Positions 49,483-60,630 of a stretch of 64,000 nucleotides of DNA are shown here, in pieces. The stretch is from Rhodococcus sp. Z13. Its GTDB lineage: Bacteria > Actinomycetota > Actinomycetes > Mycobacteriales > Mycobacteriaceae. The notes under the pieces were generated by a model. It was not told where the DNA came from. It worked only from the letters and a program-made list of their open reading frames with translations, and did not search any database. The stretch spans positions 2,276,352-2,340,351 of the forward strand of contig NZ_CP107551.1 in the NCBI RefSeq assembly GCF_025837095.1, in the 5' to 3' direction. Within the stretch, counting starts at the first letter, position 1; each line of letters opens with the position of its first letter. The position numbers were made by a program, and so were the translations under genes.

Positions 49483-51447
49483 TCAGCTCGGTTCACCCTC
49501 GTGGCGCGGTGCATCCACGGAGGAACCGAGCCGCCGCGACCCGGGGTCCGGCACCAGCATCGACCGCAGATGCGCGATCTCGTCGGCGAGCTCACGAATC
49601 GCCGGATCGGGCGAATCGGCGCCGTGCACCGACGCCACCGGGATCCGCTCCGCACCGGCCGTCCGGCACCGGGCGGCACCCGGATCCCGCAGGTCCGCCG
49701 CGAGCGCGCGCAGCTCCGCCGAGGCCGGTACGTCCGGGGCGGCGGACCGCGTCGCCGACGCCCCGGTGATGCGATCGGCGACCCGTTCCGCGGCCGCGAC
49801 CACCGGGATCCACGACCACGCCTCGGCGCCCGCCGGAGGCGGCTCGGCCAGGGTGCGCTGCAACGCCGCGCGGGTGTCGGACAACCGCCGGTAGACATCC
49901 CGGCGGGTGGCGGCCACCGCGTCCGGCCCGGCACCGCCCGCCACCTCGCCGGCGTAGTCCGCCAGCGCCGTGAGCGTGGCCGCGAACGACCGGGCGACGT
50001 GCACGTGCCGGGCGGACGGCCACACCAGATAGCCCGCCACCACCACGATCACGCCACCGAGCACGGTGGCGACGATGCGGTCGACCCCCAGTTCGACGAC
50101 CCGATCGTGGGGCACCACCACGTCGATGAGGATCATCACCAGCGGGGTCAGCACCAGCACCTGCCACAGATACGACCGGCCGATCGCCCACGGCAGCACC
50201 GCCGCGAAGACCGCCACGACGACGCACGCCGCGACCGGACCGGCCGGGGCCAGCGCGGCGACCAGCACCGCGACGACCGCGCCCGCCACGGTGCCGAGGC
50301 TGCGCAGCGTGGCCCGCGCGAACACCGATCCGAGATCGGGTTTCATCACCAGCGCCACCGTCAGCGGAATCCAGTAACCGTGATGGACCGGCAACAGATA
50401 GAAGGCGAGATAGGCCAGCCCCGTGCACACCCCGAGACGGGTGGCGGTCAGCAGCAACACCGGCCCGGGCGGCGCCGGGCGGGACCACCCGGCGGCCGGC
50501 GCCGCCCCCGGCGCTGCGGCGGCCCCCCAGATCGCGGCCTCGAGCATCGCCAGCCGCACCAGCGTCCCCGACGCGGCGCGGCTCGGGGTGGGACGCCGGT
50601 GTCGCAGCACCGCGACGACGCACTCGTCCAGTCGCGTCGCCGTCGCCGCGGCGCCACCCGGATCACAGTCCTCGGCGAGCAGCCGCGCCAGCAGCTGGTC
50701 GGCGGCCCGCACGACGGTGGCGGCACGGTCGTAGTCCGGCGTCGGACCGAAGGCACGGCCACGCTGCACGAGCGCCCGCGAGTGGAAGGCATCGAGCGCG
50801 GCGACCGCCCGGGACCGCACCCCGGTGAGGTCCGCGGCGTCCACGGCCCGGGCCCGCGCGAGATCCGCCAGCGCCGTCAACAGATCCACCAGGGCCTGCC
50901 GCTGCGGCCGCCGCCGATCGGACAGGACCTCGCACCCCAGCAGCAACGCGTACAGCGCCGCGCCGACGAGGAACCAGCAGGCCGCCGGCCAGTAGGGCGC
51001 CGTCACCGGCAACCCGAGCGCCAGCGCCGCGATCAGCAGCGCCTGCATCGTGCCGACGGACAACAGATGGCTGTACCCGCTGAGCACCCCCGCCCCGAAC
51101 GCCAGCGCCGCCATCACCACCACGACCAGCGCGTGCGGTGCGGACGAGAGGAAACCCAGCAGATACGCCGTCGCCGCCAGCGGCGTGGTCACCGCGATCT
51201 GCCGGAACCGGGTCCGGTACGCGTCGTCGCGTTCCCCGGCCGCGAGCAGCAGTGCCCCCATCGCGATCCACATGCCCACCAGCAGATGATCGGTCAGCGC
51301 CCCGGCGAGCAACGGCCCCGCCACCGTCACCGCCGCACGCACCGAACGGCCCACCGGCCACGGTGCGGGCGGCGCGACGAGCAGCGACCGCAGCCACACC
51401 GCCGGGCGCCAGTCGGGATCGGATCCGGTCGCGGGCCGTTCCTGCAC
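49483..51447 (-). CDS. FUSC-family membrane protein
   Basis: 654 residues from a GTG with GAGGAGG upstream. Two sets of about five to six membrane helices (residues 35-170 and 345-470) each followed by a cytoplasmic helical domain, the aromatic acid exporter/fusaric acid resistance layout. The second half has [34 protein letters not shown], a FUSC hallmark. Likely exports small aromatic or organic acids. Confidence 0.87.
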   Translation of the reverse strand: MQERPATGSDPDWRPAVWLRSLLVAPPAPWPVGRSVRAAVTVAGPLLAGALTDHLLVGMWIAMGALLLAAGERDDAYRTRFRQIAVTTPLAATAYLLGFLSSAPHALVVVVMAALAFGAGVLSGYSHLLSVGTMQALLIAALALGLPVTAPYWPAACWFLVGAALYALLLGCEVLSDRRRPQRQALVDLLTALADLARARAVDAADLTGVRSRAVAALDAFHSRALVQRGRAFGPTPDYDRAATVVRAADQLLARLLAEDCDPGGAAATATRLDECVVAVLRHRRPTPSRAASGTLVRLAMLEAAIWGAAAAPGAAPAAGWSRPAPPGPVLLLTATRLGVCTGLAYLAFYLLPVHHGYWIPLTVALVMKPDLGSVFARATLRSLGTVAGAVVAVLVAALAPAGPVAACVVVAVFAAVLPWAIGRSYLWQVLVLTPLVMILIDVVVPHDRVVELGVDRIVATVLGGVIVVVAGYLVWPSARHVHVARSFAATLTALADYAGEVAGGAGPDAVAATRRDVYRRLSDTRAALQRTLAEPPPAGAEAWSWIPVVAAAERVADRITGASATRSAAPDVPASAELRALAADLRDPGAARCRTAGAERIPVASVHGADSPDPAIRELADEIAHLRSMLVPDPGSRRLGSSVDAPRHEGEPS

Positions 51448-51614
51448 TCTCGCTCCTCCTCGCTCGCGGCGGGCACCGACCGCGAAAACATCTGCGCGGC
51501 AACCGGTGAACGGTCCTCGCAGTATGCGGCATCGACCCCCGGAAACGGCGCAGCCGCCCCGGACCCGGCCCCGATCTCGTAGGCTGGGCCCGCACGGACG
51601 GACAGGAGACCGCG

Positions 51615-52295
51615 ATGGCCGACACCATTTCCGACGAGACCGTCCAGGACCTGCTGGCCGAACTCACCGCCCTCGACGAACCGAAGATCCGCGCGGTCAA
51701 CGCCCGGCACGGCGACGACCACGGCGTGAACCTCACGAAGCTCCGCGCGATCGCCACACGCCTGAAGACCCAGCAGGAACTCGCCCGGCGACTGTGGGAC
51801 ACCGGCGACACCGCCGCCCGCCTGCTCGCCCTGCTGATCTGCCGCCCCAAGGCCTTCGACCGCACCGACCTCGACACCATGCTGCGCGACACCCGCACCC
51901 CCAAGGTGCACGACTGGCTCGTCAACTACGTGGTGAAGAAGAACCCCCACGCCGAGGACCTGCGCCTGATCTGGCTCGACGACCCCGACCCGGTCGTCGC
52001 GAGCGCCGGCTGGGCCCTCACCGCCGACCGCGTCGTCGGAAAACCCGCCGGCCTCGACCTGCCCGGCCTGCTCGACACGATCGAGGCACAGATGAAGGAC
52101 GCCCCGGAACGACTGCAATGGGCGATGAACACCTGCCTCGCGCAGATCGGCATCGAACACCGCGACCACCGCGCGCGGGCCCTCGACATCGGCGAACGCC
52201 TCGAGGTGCTGAAGGACTACCCGACCTCCCCGGGCTGCACCTCGCCCTACGCCCCGGCCTGGATCGCGGAGATGGTGCGCCGGCAGAACGCGTGA
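51615..52295 (+). CDS. AlkD-like DNA alkylation repair protein
   Basis: 226 residues, all helical HEAT-like repeats: [37 protein letters not shown] and [31 protein letters not shown] match the DNA_alkylation family. Family members excise or bind bulky alkylated bases. GACAGGAGA precedes the ATG. Divergent from FUSC; 62 bp upstream of the phosphoketolase gene. Confidence 0.8.
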   Translation: MADTISDETVQDLLAELTALDEPKIRAVNARHGDDHGVNLTKLRAIATRLKTQQELARRLWDTGDTAARLLALLICRPKAFDRTDLDTMLRDTRTPKVHDWLVNYVVKKNPHAEDLRLIWLDDPDPVVASAGWALTADRVVGKPAGLDLPGLLDTIEAQMKDAPERLQWAMNTCLAQIGIEHRDHRARALDIGERLEVLKDYPTSPGCTSPYAPAWIAEMVRRQNA

Positions 52296-52357
52296 ACCGG
52301 CCCCCGCCCGGGTACCGCTGCACAGGACGCGCCCGGTCGCCGACGACGAGGAGAACG

Positions 52358-54730
52358 ATGCCGCCCGCCACCGACCCCCGCCGCACCGACCTCGAGGCCC
52401 TCGACGCCTGGTGGCGCGCCGCGAACTATCTGTCCGTCGGACAGATCTACCTCATGGACAACCCCCTGCTGCGCGAACCGCTGCGACCCGACCACATCAA
52501 ACCGCGGCTGCTCGGCCACTGGGGCACCACCCCGGGCCTGAACTTCGTCTACGCCCACCTCAACCGCGCGATCGTCGCCCGCGACCTCGACATGATGTAC
52601 GTCATGGGACCTGGCCACGGCGGCCCCGGACCGGTCGCCGCGGCCTGGCTCGAAGGCACCTACAGCGAGGTCTACCCGCAGATCTCCCGCGACGAGGACG
52701 GCATGCGGCGCCTGTTCCGCCAGTTCTCGTTCCCCGGCGGCATCCCCAGCCACGTCGCCCCCGAGACCCCCGGCTCCATCCACGAGGGCGGTGAACTCGG
52801 CTACTCCCTCGCGCACGCCTACGGCGCCGCCTTCGACAACCCCGACCTGATCGTCGCCGCGGTCGTCGGCGACGGCGAAGCCGAAACCGGGCCGCTGGCC
52901 GCGAGCTGGCACTCGACGAAATTCGTCGACCCGCGGCGCGACGGGGCGGTGCTGCCGATCCTGCACCTCAACGGCTTCAAGATCGCCAACCCGACGGTCC
53001 TCGCCCGCATCGGCGAGGACGAACTGATCTCCCTGCTGCGCGGCTACGGACACGAACCGATCGTCGTCGCCGGCGACGATCCCGCCGACATGCACCGGCG
53101 CTTCGCCGCCGCCCTCGACGCGGCGCTCGACCGCATCTCCGAGATCCAGCAGACCGCCCGCAGCACCGGCACCGCGACCCGCCCGGCCTGGCCGATGCTC
53201 GTGCTGCGCTCCCCGAAGGGCTGGACCGGACCGGTCGAGGTCGACGACGCCCCGGTCGAGGGCACCTGGCGCGCCCACCAGGTACCGATCGGCGATCCCC
53301 GCGGCAACGACGAGCACCGCCGCCTCCTCGAGGAATGGCTGCGCAGCTACCGGCCGAAGGAGTTGTTCGACGACGACGGCGTTCCCGTCGCCGCCCTGCG
53401 CGATGTCGCGCCCCGCGGTACCCGGCGGATGAGCGCCAACCCGCACGCCAACGGGGGAGCAGTACTGCGCGACCTGATCCTTCCCGACTTCCGCGACTAC
53501 GCCGTCGATGTTCCCGAACCGGCCACCGCCACCGGCGAGGCCACCCGCATCCTCGGCACCTTCCTGCGCGACGTCATGCGCAGCAACCCCACGAACTTCC
53601 GCATGTTCGCACCCGACGAGAACAACTCCAACCGCCTCGACGCGGTCCTCGACGCCACCGACCGCACCTGGAACGCCCGCATCGAGCCGGGCGACGACCA
53701 CATCGCCCCCGACGGGCGGGTCATGGAGATCCTGTCCGAACACACCTGCCAGGGCTGGCTCGAGGGCTACCTGCTCACCGGCCGGCACGGACTGTTCTCC
53801 AGCTACGAGGCGTTCGCGCACCTCGTCGACTCGATGGTCAACCAGCACGCCAAATGGCTGCTCACCACGAACCGCATCCGCTGGCGCCGCCCCATCCCAT
53901 CGCTGAACTACCTGCTCACCTCCCACGTGTGGCGGCAGGACCACAACGGGTTCTCGCACCAGGACCCCGGCTTCATCGACCACATCGTCAACAAGAAACC
54001 CGAGATCGTGCGCGTCTACCTGCCGCCCGACGCGAACACCCTGCTCTCGGTGGCCGACCACTGCCTGCGCACCCGCCAGTACATCAACGTCATCGTCGCC
54101 GGCAAGCAACCCGCCGTACAGTTCCTCGACATCGACGACGCGACCACCCACTGCCGCAAGGGCATCGGGATCTGGCAGTGGGCCTCCACCGACCGCGACA
54201 CCGAACCCGACGTGGTGCTCGCCTGCGCCGGCGACATCCCCACCCTGGAGACCCTCGCCGCCGTCGACCTGCTGCACCGCCGCTTCCCCGACCTGCGCAT
54301 CCGGGTGGTCAACGTCGTCGACCTCATGCGGCTGCAGGACGACCGGGCGCACCCCCACGGCCTACCCGACGCCCACTTCGACGCACTGTTCACCACCGAC
54401 ACGCCGGTGGTCTTCGCCTATCACGGCTATCCGTGGCTGATCCACCGTCTCGTCTACCGGCGCACCAACCACGACAACTTCCACGTCCACGGCTACATCG
54501 AGGAGGGCACGACCACCACCCCCTTCGACATGTGCGTACTCAACCGCATCGACCGCTACCACCTCGCCCTCGACGTCCTCGACCGCGTCGAGCGAATCCG
54601 GCCCATCGCCGGGCACGCCCGCGAGGAACTCGAGAACATCCTCGCCGAACACACCCGCTACGTGCGCACCCACGGCGAGGACATGCCGGTGATCACCGAC
54701 TGGCACTGGCAGGGCGTCGGAATCGACTGA
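52358..54730 (+). CDS. xfp: Phosphoketolase (xylulose-5-phosphate/fructose-6-phosphate)
   Basis: 790 residues, normal family length. TPP-binding and active-site blocks are complete: [61 protein letters not shown] and [10 protein letters not shown]. Converts xylulose-5-phosphate or fructose-6-phosphate with phosphate into acetyl phosphate. GAGGAG 6 nt before the ATG. Convergent with the HAD gene, 3 bp apart. An acetate kinase or Pta is not adjacent. Confidence 0.94.
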   Translation: MPPATDPRRTDLEALDAWWRAANYLSVGQIYLMDNPLLREPLRPDHIKPRLLGHWGTTPGLNFVYAHLNRAIVARDLDMMYVMGPGHGGPGPVAAAWLEGTYSEVYPQISRDEDGMRRLFRQFSFPGGIPSHVAPETPGSIHEGGELGYSLAHAYGAAFDNPDLIVAAVVGDGEAETGPLAASWHSTKFVDPRRDGAVLPILHLNGFKIANPTVLARIGEDELISLLRGYGHEPIVVAGDDPADMHRRFAAALDAALDRISEIQQTARSTGTATRPAWPMLVLRSPKGWTGPVEVDDAPVEGTWRAHQVPIGDPRGNDEHRRLLEEWLRSYRPKELFDDDGVPVAALRDVAPRGTRRMSANPHANGGAVLRDLILPDFRDYAVDVPEPATATGEATRILGTFLRDVMRSNPTNFRMFAPDENNSNRLDAVLDATDRTWNARIEPGDDHIAPDGRVMEILSEHTCQGWLEGYLLTGRHGLFSSYEAFAHLVDSMVNQHAKWLLTTNRIRWRRPIPSLNYLLTSHVWRQDHNGFSHQDPGFIDHIVNKKPEIVRVYLPPDANTLLSVADHCLRTRQYINVIVAGKQPAVQFLDIDDATTHCRKGIGIWQWASTDRDTEPDVVLACAGDIPTLETLAAVDLLHRRFPDLRIRVVNVVDLMRLQDDRAHPHGLPDAHFDALFTTDTPVVFAYHGYPWLIHRLVYRRTNHDNFHVHGYIEEGTTTTPFDMCVLNRIDRYHLALDVLDRVERIRPIAGHAREELENILAEHTRYVRTHGEDMPVITDWHWQGVGID

Positions 54731-54733
54731 GCG

Positions 54734-55477
54734 TCACACCGATCCGCGGCGGGCCAGGCGCCCGGCGGTGAACGCGTCGACGTCCACCTCGTCCAGGGAG
54801 GTCACCACCAGATCGGCGCCCGCCGCCTCGAGCTCGGCGGCGTCGTCGAACCGGGCCACCCCGAGCGCCCACATCCCCCCGGCCTTCGCCGCCGCGATCC
54901 CGCTCACCGCGTCCTCGACCACCACACATCGCTCCGGCGGCACCCCCAGCTCGGCGGCCGCCGCCAGGAACAGATCCGGGGCGGGCTTGCCGTGCGCGAC
55001 CTCCCGCCCCGACAGATCCGCATCGAACGACTCCAGCAACGAACCGTCCCCCGCCGGGATCGCCGCCAACAACCGCCCGGCGTTCCTCGACGACGACGCC
55101 GCCGCCACCGCCGACCCCGCCGCCTTCACCACCGCGACGAACCGCACCCCGTCGTCGTAGGCGGAGAACCGCCGCTCGTCGATCGACCGCAACAACAATT
55201 CCTGCTTGCGGTCGGCGTACTCGACCGCGCGGCGCGCGGCGTCCGGCACCCCGAAGAACTCCAGCGCCGCCCGGGCCCCGTCCAGCCGCGGCCGCCCCGA
55301 CACCACCTGCCGGTACACCTGCGCCGTGAAACCCTCCGGCGTCCACGACGTGCACTCCCGCAGGCCGGCCCACTCACCGGTCAGCAGCTCCGCCAGCGCC
55401 TCCCGCCACGCGAGCTCGTGCGGGGAGTCCACCAGCACCCCGTCGACATCGAAGATCACCGCCCGGAAATCCGCCAC
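54734..55477 (-). CDS. HAD hydrolase, beta-phosphoglucomutase family
   Basis: 247 residues. HAD motif [21 protein letters not shown] (DxD), motif III Lys in [10 protein letters not shown] and motif [19 protein letters not shown]. It resembles the mycobacterial HAD encoded beside the GH65 gene (Rv3400 type). Expected to convert beta-glucose-1-phosphate from the phosphorylase into glucose-6-phosphate. 15 bp after the GH65 stop, same operon. Confidence 0.87.
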   Translation of the reverse strand: MADFRAVIFDVDGVLVDSPHELAWREALAELLTGEWAGLRECTSWTPEGFTAQVYRQVVSGRPRLDGARAALEFFGVPDAARRAVEYADRKQELLLRSIDERRFSAYDDGVRFVAVVKAAGSAVAAASSSRNAGRLLAAIPAGDGSLLESFDADLSGREVAHGKPAPDLFLAAAAELGVPPERCVVVEDAVSGIAAAKAGGMWALGVARFDDAAELEAAGADLVVTSLDEVDVDAFTAGRLARRGSV

Positions 55478-55492
55478 CGCCGCCCTCCGAGC

Positions 55493-57952
55493 TCAGGCTT
55501 GCGCCGGCACCGGGTTCAACCGGAACGCGTGCGACTGCCCGGGCCCGAGCTCGACGGTCTCCCCGTTCAGTGCGACCCGCACCGGCACCCGGAAACCCTC
55601 CGCCTCGGCGAGCGCCGTCAGCACGTTGCCGTCGATGTGCACCCGCAGCGGGGTGCCACGATAACGCATCGAGAACGCCACCCCGTCCAGATGGGAGATC
55701 AACCGCGGCCGGAACACCAGCACCCCCCCGTACACCCGGGCGCCGACGTAGTAGCGCTGCACCAGATCCAGGGTGCCGCCCATGACACCCATGTGGATGC
55801 CCTCCTTGGTGGTGCCGCCCTGCAGGTCGCTCACGTCGCTCTCGAGTGCCAGCTTGAACCGCTGCCACGACGACTGCGGGTCGAACCCGCCGAGCACACC
55901 CGCGAACGTCACATGACTGAGCGTCGAACCGTGCGTGGTCCGCGCATCGTAGTACTCGACGGTGCGGCGCACCAGATCCCGATCGTAGGGATACCCCAGC
56001 CGCTCGAACACCGCCCGCAACTCCTCGTCGTCGAACAGGAAGAACAACATCACCGTGTCCGCCTGCTTCGACACCTTGTAGCGGTTCGGGTCGTCGCCCT
56101 CCGCCCGCAGGATGCGATCCATCCGCCCGATGTTCGAATACTTCGACCGGTAGTAGTCCCAGTCCAGCTCCTCGAGCTCCTCGTACCCCTCGAACTGGCT
56201 GATCACCCCGTCGTGGAAGGGCACGAACATCTTCCGGCTCATCTCCGACCAGGTACGCAACTCGTCGTCGGTCACCCGCAGCGCCGCCCGCAACGCCGTC
56301 TGCCGGCTCGTCGACAGCACCTCGAAGACGTCCAGCGCCCGCGCGGCGATCCACGCCACCATCACGTTCGTGTAGGCGTTGTTGCGCAAACCCGGCTCCG
56401 ACGACCCCGGATACATCTCGTGGAACTCGTCCGGGCCCATCACCCCGTGGATCTCGTACCGGTCCCGCTCCGGGGCGTAGTGCGCGATCGACGCCCAGAA
56501 CCGGGCGATCTCGAGCATCATCTCCGCCCCGTAGTCGGCGAGGAACTCCACATCGTCGGTGGCCTGGAAATGCCGCCACACGTTGTAGAAGATCGCCGCG
56601 CTCACATGCCGCTGATTGCGGCTCAGATCCGGATCCCACTGCCCCGACAGCGGATTCAGATGCACCGTCTGGGTCTCCTCGGTGCCGTCGCTGCCGCTCT
56701 GCCAGGGATACATCGCCCCCCGGTAACCGGCCTCCCGCGCCGCGGCCTGCGCCTCACCCAGCCGCCGGTAGCGGTACAGGATCAACCCCTTGCTGATCTC
56801 CGGCGCCCGCAGATCCAGGAACGGATAGACGAACGTCTCGTCCCAGAACACGTGCCCGCGATAGGCCTCCCCGTTCAACCCCCGCGCCGGCACCCCCGCA
56901 TCCAGCCGGGCGGTGTGCCGCGAACACACCTGCAGCACATGCGAGACGTGCAGGCGCAACAGCAACTGGGCGCGCGGCTCCCGCGGCAACCGGATGTCGC
57001 AGATGTCCCACAACTCGTCCCAGGCCGCGGCGTGCTCGGCCCAGGCCTCCGCGAAATCGGGGCAACGCAACACGTGCCGGCCCGCGGTCGCCAACGGCTC
57101 GGTGATCGCGTCGTCGCGGGAGGTGAACATCGTCACCAGCTTCTCGACCCGCACCGTGGCGCCCGCGGAGACCTCGAACGCCAGCACCTGCTGGATGTAG
57201 TCCTCCGTCTGGTACAGGTCACGGTCGATCAGCATCGGCCCCGGCGAGCCGTCCCGGAACACCCGCGTACGCGCGGCCTGCGCGATGTAGATGTCCGACT
57301 GGCGGATCTGCACCTTCAACGCGATCGTCTCCGGCCCGAAGGTACGCGGGGACACCGGGTCGAGATGTCGGCCCTCGAGATCGCGGTACCGGGCGACCGC
57401 CCGGTTGGTGACCCGCCCGTCGAGCGCGGAGACGATCTCCACCCGCCCCGACCAGTTCTCCGGGGTCAGCGACCACTCGACGGCACCCTGGTGGGGATGC
57501 GCCATGCTCACGAACCGGCGGCTGCGCAGCGTGGTCTCGCGCAACCGCCGATCCCGGAACCGCAGCTCCCGCACCACCGTCGCCGTGCGGATGTCGTAGA
57601 CGTGCCGGTAGGACAGGATCTCCACGTTCGACAACCGGATCGCGTCCTCACCCTCGATGCGCAGCTTGAGCACGAGCCAGTTCGGCAGATTGACCAGATC
57701 CTCGTTGAGGACGGGATTGCCGCCCATGATCGTGGTCTCGCGGTTGTAGCAACGGTGCGCATAGGTCCCCGGATAGTGGACCTCACCCATGTCCTCCCAC
57801 TCCGCGGTGCCCCGCGTGCAGAAGTACCCGTTGCCCGTGGAGGTCAGCGACTCACGCAGCGCCTCGTCCTCGGGATCGAAACGGTCGTATCCGAGAGTGA
57901 ATTCGGGGTCGAACGTGTAATCCGGGTCGGATGTGTATTCCGGGTCGGACAC
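55493..57952 (-). CDS. GH65 family glycosyl hydrolase/phosphorylase
   Basis: 819 residues from a GTG with AGGAGG 7 nt upstream. The catalytic Glu lies in [31 protein letters not shown], and [14 protein letters not shown] and [12 protein letters not shown] are further family signatures. Phosphorolysis of trehalose, maltose or kojibiose-like disaccharide to beta-glucose-1-phosphate and glucose is the family reaction. The N-terminus has an acidic repeat ([17 protein letters not shown]). Works with the HAD protein downstream; linked to trehalose by otsB upstream. Confidence 0.9.
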   Translation of the reverse strand: MSDPEYTSDPDYTFDPEFTLGYDRFDPEDEALRESLTSTGNGYFCTRGTAEWEDMGEVHYPGTYAHRCYNRETTIMGGNPVLNEDLVNLPNWLVLKLRIEGEDAIRLSNVEILSYRHVYDIRTATVVRELRFRDRRLRETTLRSRRFVSMAHPHQGAVEWSLTPENWSGRVEIVSALDGRVTNRAVARYRDLEGRHLDPVSPRTFGPETIALKVQIRQSDIYIAQAARTRVFRDGSPGPMLIDRDLYQTEDYIQQVLAFEVSAGATVRVEKLVTMFTSRDDAITEPLATAGRHVLRCPDFAEAWAEHAAAWDELWDICDIRLPREPRAQLLLRLHVSHVLQVCSRHTARLDAGVPARGLNGEAYRGHVFWDETFVYPFLDLRAPEISKGLILYRYRRLGEAQAAAREAGYRGAMYPWQSGSDGTEETQTVHLNPLSGQWDPDLSRNQRHVSAAIFYNVWRHFQATDDVEFLADYGAEMMLEIARFWASIAHYAPERDRYEIHGVMGPDEFHEMYPGSSEPGLRNNAYTNVMVAWIAARALDVFEVLSTSRQTALRAALRVTDDELRTWSEMSRKMFVPFHDGVISQFEGYEELEELDWDYYRSKYSNIGRMDRILRAEGDDPNRYKVSKQADTVMLFFLFDDEELRAVFERLGYPYDRDLVRRTVEYYDARTTHGSTLSHVTFAGVLGGFDPQSSWQRFKLALESDVSDLQGGTTKEGIHMGVMGGTLDLVQRYYVGARVYGGVLVFRPRLISHLDGVAFSMRYRGTPLRVHIDGNVLTALAEAEGFRVPVRVALNGETVELGPGQSHAFRLNPVPAQA

Positions 57953-58017
57953 GGACGCCTCCTGGGAGTCGGAACCGATACGAGCGGAAAGACCGCGCGG
58001 GGGAGAGGTGGGTGCCG

Positions 58018-58857
58018 CTACCTCCCCAGCACGGACAGGAAGTCCTGCACGGCATCCACCGACGGCAGGACGAAGTCGGCGGCGGTCCGGCGCTCGGCCA
58101 TCTCCGGATCGTCGGGGCTGCCCACGAGGATCCCGACGCCCCGGCCCTGCAGCGCCCGGAAGGCGTCCTCGTCGGTGATGTCGTCGCCGAGATACAACGG
58201 CAGCACCTCCTCCCCGGTCAGGCCGAGCACGTCGATCAGGTGCAGCACGGCCCGGCCCTTGTCCCAGTCGACGGCGGGCTTGAGTTCGTAGACCATCTTC
58301 CCGGGCACCATGTCGAGGCGGCCGCTGTTCTCGGCGAGCAACGTCTCGACCAGCGCGGTCACCCGCGGCCGGTCGGCAGGATCGGCCTGCCGGTAGTGCA
58401 CCGCCACCGACGCCCGCTTCGGTTCGATGCCCACCCCGGCGATACCGTCGACCCGTTCGCGCAGCAGCGCGGTGACCTCGCCGACCAGATCGGTGAAGTC
58501 GTCGAGCACGTCGTGGGCGATCGGACCGGTGGTCGGGCTCCAGATGTCGAAACCGTGACTGCCGGCGACGACGAGATCGTCGACGCCCATCAGCTGCTGC
58601 ACCACCTCGCGGTCGCGGCCGGTGACGATGCACACCGAGCACCGGTCGGCGAGTTCCCGCACGGTGCGGCGCATCCCGTCCGACCACACCGCGTCCTCGG
58701 GGCGGGCGACGATGGGAGTGAGCACTCCGTCGTAGTCGAGGAACACCGCGGGCCGGCGCCCGGACAGGCGCGCGGCCAGCTCGTCGGCCACTCGTCCGGG
58801 CGAGGAATGCGCGGCCAGGGCCGCCGGCAGCTCCTCCACGGCGCGGAGCGTGGTCAT
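58018..58857 (-). CDS. otsB: Trehalose-6-phosphate phosphatase
   Basis: 279 residues. HAD motifs [22 protein letters not shown], the substrate motif SHGFDIWSP and [15 protein letters not shown] are intact. Dephosphorylates trehalose-6-phosphate to trehalose. First gene of the otsB-GH65-HAD unit (65-bp and 15-bp gaps). No otsA in the window. With GH65 the unit could both make and recycle trehalose. Confidence 0.92.
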   Translation of the reverse strand: MTTLRAVEELPAALAAHSSPGRVADELAARLSGRRPAVFLDYDGVLTPIVARPEDAVWSDGMRRTVRELADRCSVCIVTGRDREVVQQLMGVDDLVVAGSHGFDIWSPTTGPIAHDVLDDFTDLVGEVTALLRERVDGIAGVGIEPKRASVAVHYRQADPADRPRVTALVETLLAENSGRLDMVPGKMVYELKPAVDWDKGRAVLHLIDVLGLTGEEVLPLYLGDDITDEDAFRALQGRGVGILVGSPDDPEMAERRTAADFVLPSVDAVQDFLSVLGR

Positions 58858-58939
58858 CGTCTCGGTCCTCCTGTCGTCCCGGCGGGCCGTTCGTCTCGAA
58901 CCGTACACCTCGGACACATGCCTCCGATCCGGAACTCGA

Positions 58940-60028
58940 TCACCGCAACGGCCGGCGCCAGCGCGCCTCCTCGGCGGTGAGCTGCTCCCGGAGATGTTCG
59001 GCCGCATCGTCGTTGCGGAACGGACCCGCCAGCAGATCGGCGTACAGATGCGACACCGCGACGTGACGCAGCCCACCACGGCGATCCATCCGATCGAAGG
59101 CCACCGGCGACCACGGGATCGCCACCACCACGTCGCCACCGTGGTCCACCGGACGCAACCCGAGCGCATCGGCGAAGTCGTCGGGATCGTCGGCGTACGC
59201 CTCGAGCAACGCCGGCGCGGCGTAGTCGGTGGCACCGACACCGGTGAGCGCGTAGGGGATGTCGACGCGCTCGGCGAGGCGGGCACGGATCGCCGCGACC
59301 CCCTCGGGGGCGGCGAACCGCCGCACCGCGCACACCTTCCGCTCCCCGGCCCAGGCGCGCAGCATCGGCTCCCAGCGCACCTCGACGATCGGGCCGCGGG
59401 GGACCCGTCGCACCAGTTCGCGTTCGACGAGCACCTCCACCACCCGGTAGGTCGCGCCGGTGGAGGCCCCGGACAGCTTGATCAGCTCCGGGACGCTGAG
59501 TTCGCCCACATGATCGGCCAGCGCCCGCACCACCCGATCGGACGGCTCACCCGTCAGCACCCCGGAGGGGCGGCCGGGGCCGCGCCACGGATCGGCGTCG
59601 GCACCGCGGTCGCGCACCCAGATCGCCGGGCGGGCCGCGACGAGGGAGAGGTTGCCGGTCGCGTCGGCGTAGGAGATGCCGTGCTGGTCGAGCTGGCGGC
59701 GCACCGGATCGGACAGATAGTGGGCGCACACGAAGCCACGATCGGCATCGGACAGGTCGGCGGCGATGCGGGCGACGTCGCCGCTGAGCACACCGCGGGA
59801 GGTGACGACGGCGAAGGAGACCGACTCGCCGTCGGGGGCGGTGACCAGCAGGCGGGTGGGGGCCTCGGGGGAGCGGGCGCGGTCGCTCGACAACGACCAA
59901 CCCAGCGGCAGGCACGCTTCGAGCCGCGCCGCGGCGCGGCGGTAGATGTCGATGTGCCGCTCGGGGCGGGGGCCGATCGGATTGGCGGGGGCGGTACCGG
60001 GCGCAGTCACATCCACCACGATAGCCAC
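58940..60028 (-). CDS. AbiEi-like winged-helix protein, function unknown
   Basis: 362 residues if the outermost GTG is used; further GTGs at 60016 and 60010 are equally plausible. The middle has a winged-helix pattern (VVRALADHVGELSVPELIKLSGASTGATYRVVEVLVERELVRRVPRGPIVEV), the N-terminal part a restriction-like or sensor fold (DATGNLSLVAARPAIWVRDRG), and the C-terminal part resembles the COG5340/AbiEi nucleotidyl-partner domain. No AbiEii toxin gene is adjacent, so a toxin-antitoxin role is not supported by context. Confidence 0.6.
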   Translation of the reverse strand: MAIVVDVTAPGTAPANPIGPRPERHIDIYRRAAARLEACLPLGWSLSSDRARSPEAPTRLLVTAPDGESVSFAVVTSRGVLSGDVARIAADLSDADRGFVCAHYLSDPVRRQLDQHGISYADATGNLSLVAARPAIWVRDRGADADPWRGPGRPSGVLTGEPSDRVVRALADHVGELSVPELIKLSGASTGATYRVVEVLVERELVRRVPRGPIVEVRWEPMLRAWAGERKVCAVRRFAAPEGVAAIRARLAERVDIPYALTGVGATDYAAPALLEAYADDPDDFADALGLRPVDHGGDVVVAIPWSPVAFDRMDRRGGLRHVAVSHLYADLLAGPFRNDDAAEHLREQLTAEEARWRRPLR

Positions 60029-60129
60029 TCTGTGCAGAACGGAAAAGAGAAATTAACGAAATCACGGTGGTCCGGACACCACCCCCACCACACCCGGCCC
60101 ACAACGGCGACATGCGCTAGTTTCGTGAC

Positions 60130-60588
60130 ATGAACAACACCACCGGCCGGATCGCCTTCGTCCAGGCCACATGGCACCGCAGCATCGTCGACCAGGCGAA
60201 GATCGGCTTCACCGAGGAGATCGGCACGCTCGGCTGGCCGGAGGACTCGATCGACTTCTTCGAGGTGCCCGGAGCCTTCGAGATCCCGCTGCACGCCAAG
60301 CGCCTCGCGCAGTCCGGCCGCTACGCCGGCATCGTCGCCGCCGGCCTGGTCGTCGACGGCGGCATCTACCGGCACGACTTCGTCGCCACCGCCGTCATCG
60401 ACGGGCTCATGCGCGTCCAGCTCGACACCGACGTGCCGGTGTTCTCCGTGGTGCTGACCCCGCACCATTTCCACGAGCACAGCGACCACGTCGAATACTT
60501 CACCAAGCACTTCGTGAAGAAGGGCGCCGAGGCCGCGCGGGCTCTCGACGCCACCCTGCAGTCGCTGGCTGCGCTGCCGACCGAGTGA
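60130..60588 (+). CDS. ribH: 6,7-Dimethyl-8-ribityllumazine synthase (RibH2 type)
   Basis: 152 residues. GRIAFVQATWHRSIVDQAKIGFTEEI, VPGAFEIPLHAKRLAQSGRYAGIVAAGLVVDGGIYRHDFVA and TPHHFHEHSDHVEYFTKHFVKKGAEAA match the RibH2-like lumazine synthases, which form the pteridine before riboflavin. Stands alone, 101 bp after a divergent gene, with a hairpin after its stop. Second riboflavin gene in the window, remote from ribBA. Confidence 0.93.
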   Translation: MNNTTGRIAFVQATWHRSIVDQAKIGFTEEIGTLGWPEDSIDFFEVPGAFEIPLHAKRLAQSGRYAGIVAAGLVVDGGIYRHDFVATAVIDGLMRVQLDTDVPVFSVVLTPHHFHEHSDHVEYFTKHFVKKGAEAARALDATLQSLAALPTE

Positions 60589-60595
60589 TCCCGGG

Positions 60596-60630
60596 CCGGC
60601 AGCGCAGCCGCGTTCAGCGTGCGCTGCCGG
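60596..60630. terminator. Hairpin between convergent ribH and SDR genes
   Basis: CCGGCAGCGCA (60596-60606) and TGCGCTGCCGG (60620-60630), 11 bp perfect, 13-nt loop. The SDR stop codon lies in the loop, so it can end both transcripts. Confidence 0.7.

Noticed and set aside
49330-51582. Plus-strand open frame overlapping the Zn-ribbon gene stop by 4 bp, looking like a fourth module gene
   Set aside because: It is the antisense of FUSC and of very biased composition (Arg/His/Gln/Pro). The overlap is coincidence.
54992-58291. 1099-codon plus-strand open frame opposite the GH65 and otsB genes
   Set aside because: Antisense shadow; the minus strand encodes complete, recognisable enzymes.
60029-60129. 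FMN riboswitch upstream of ribH
   Set aside because: The gap is only 101 bp and AT-richer than expected, with none of the conserved RFN element segments.
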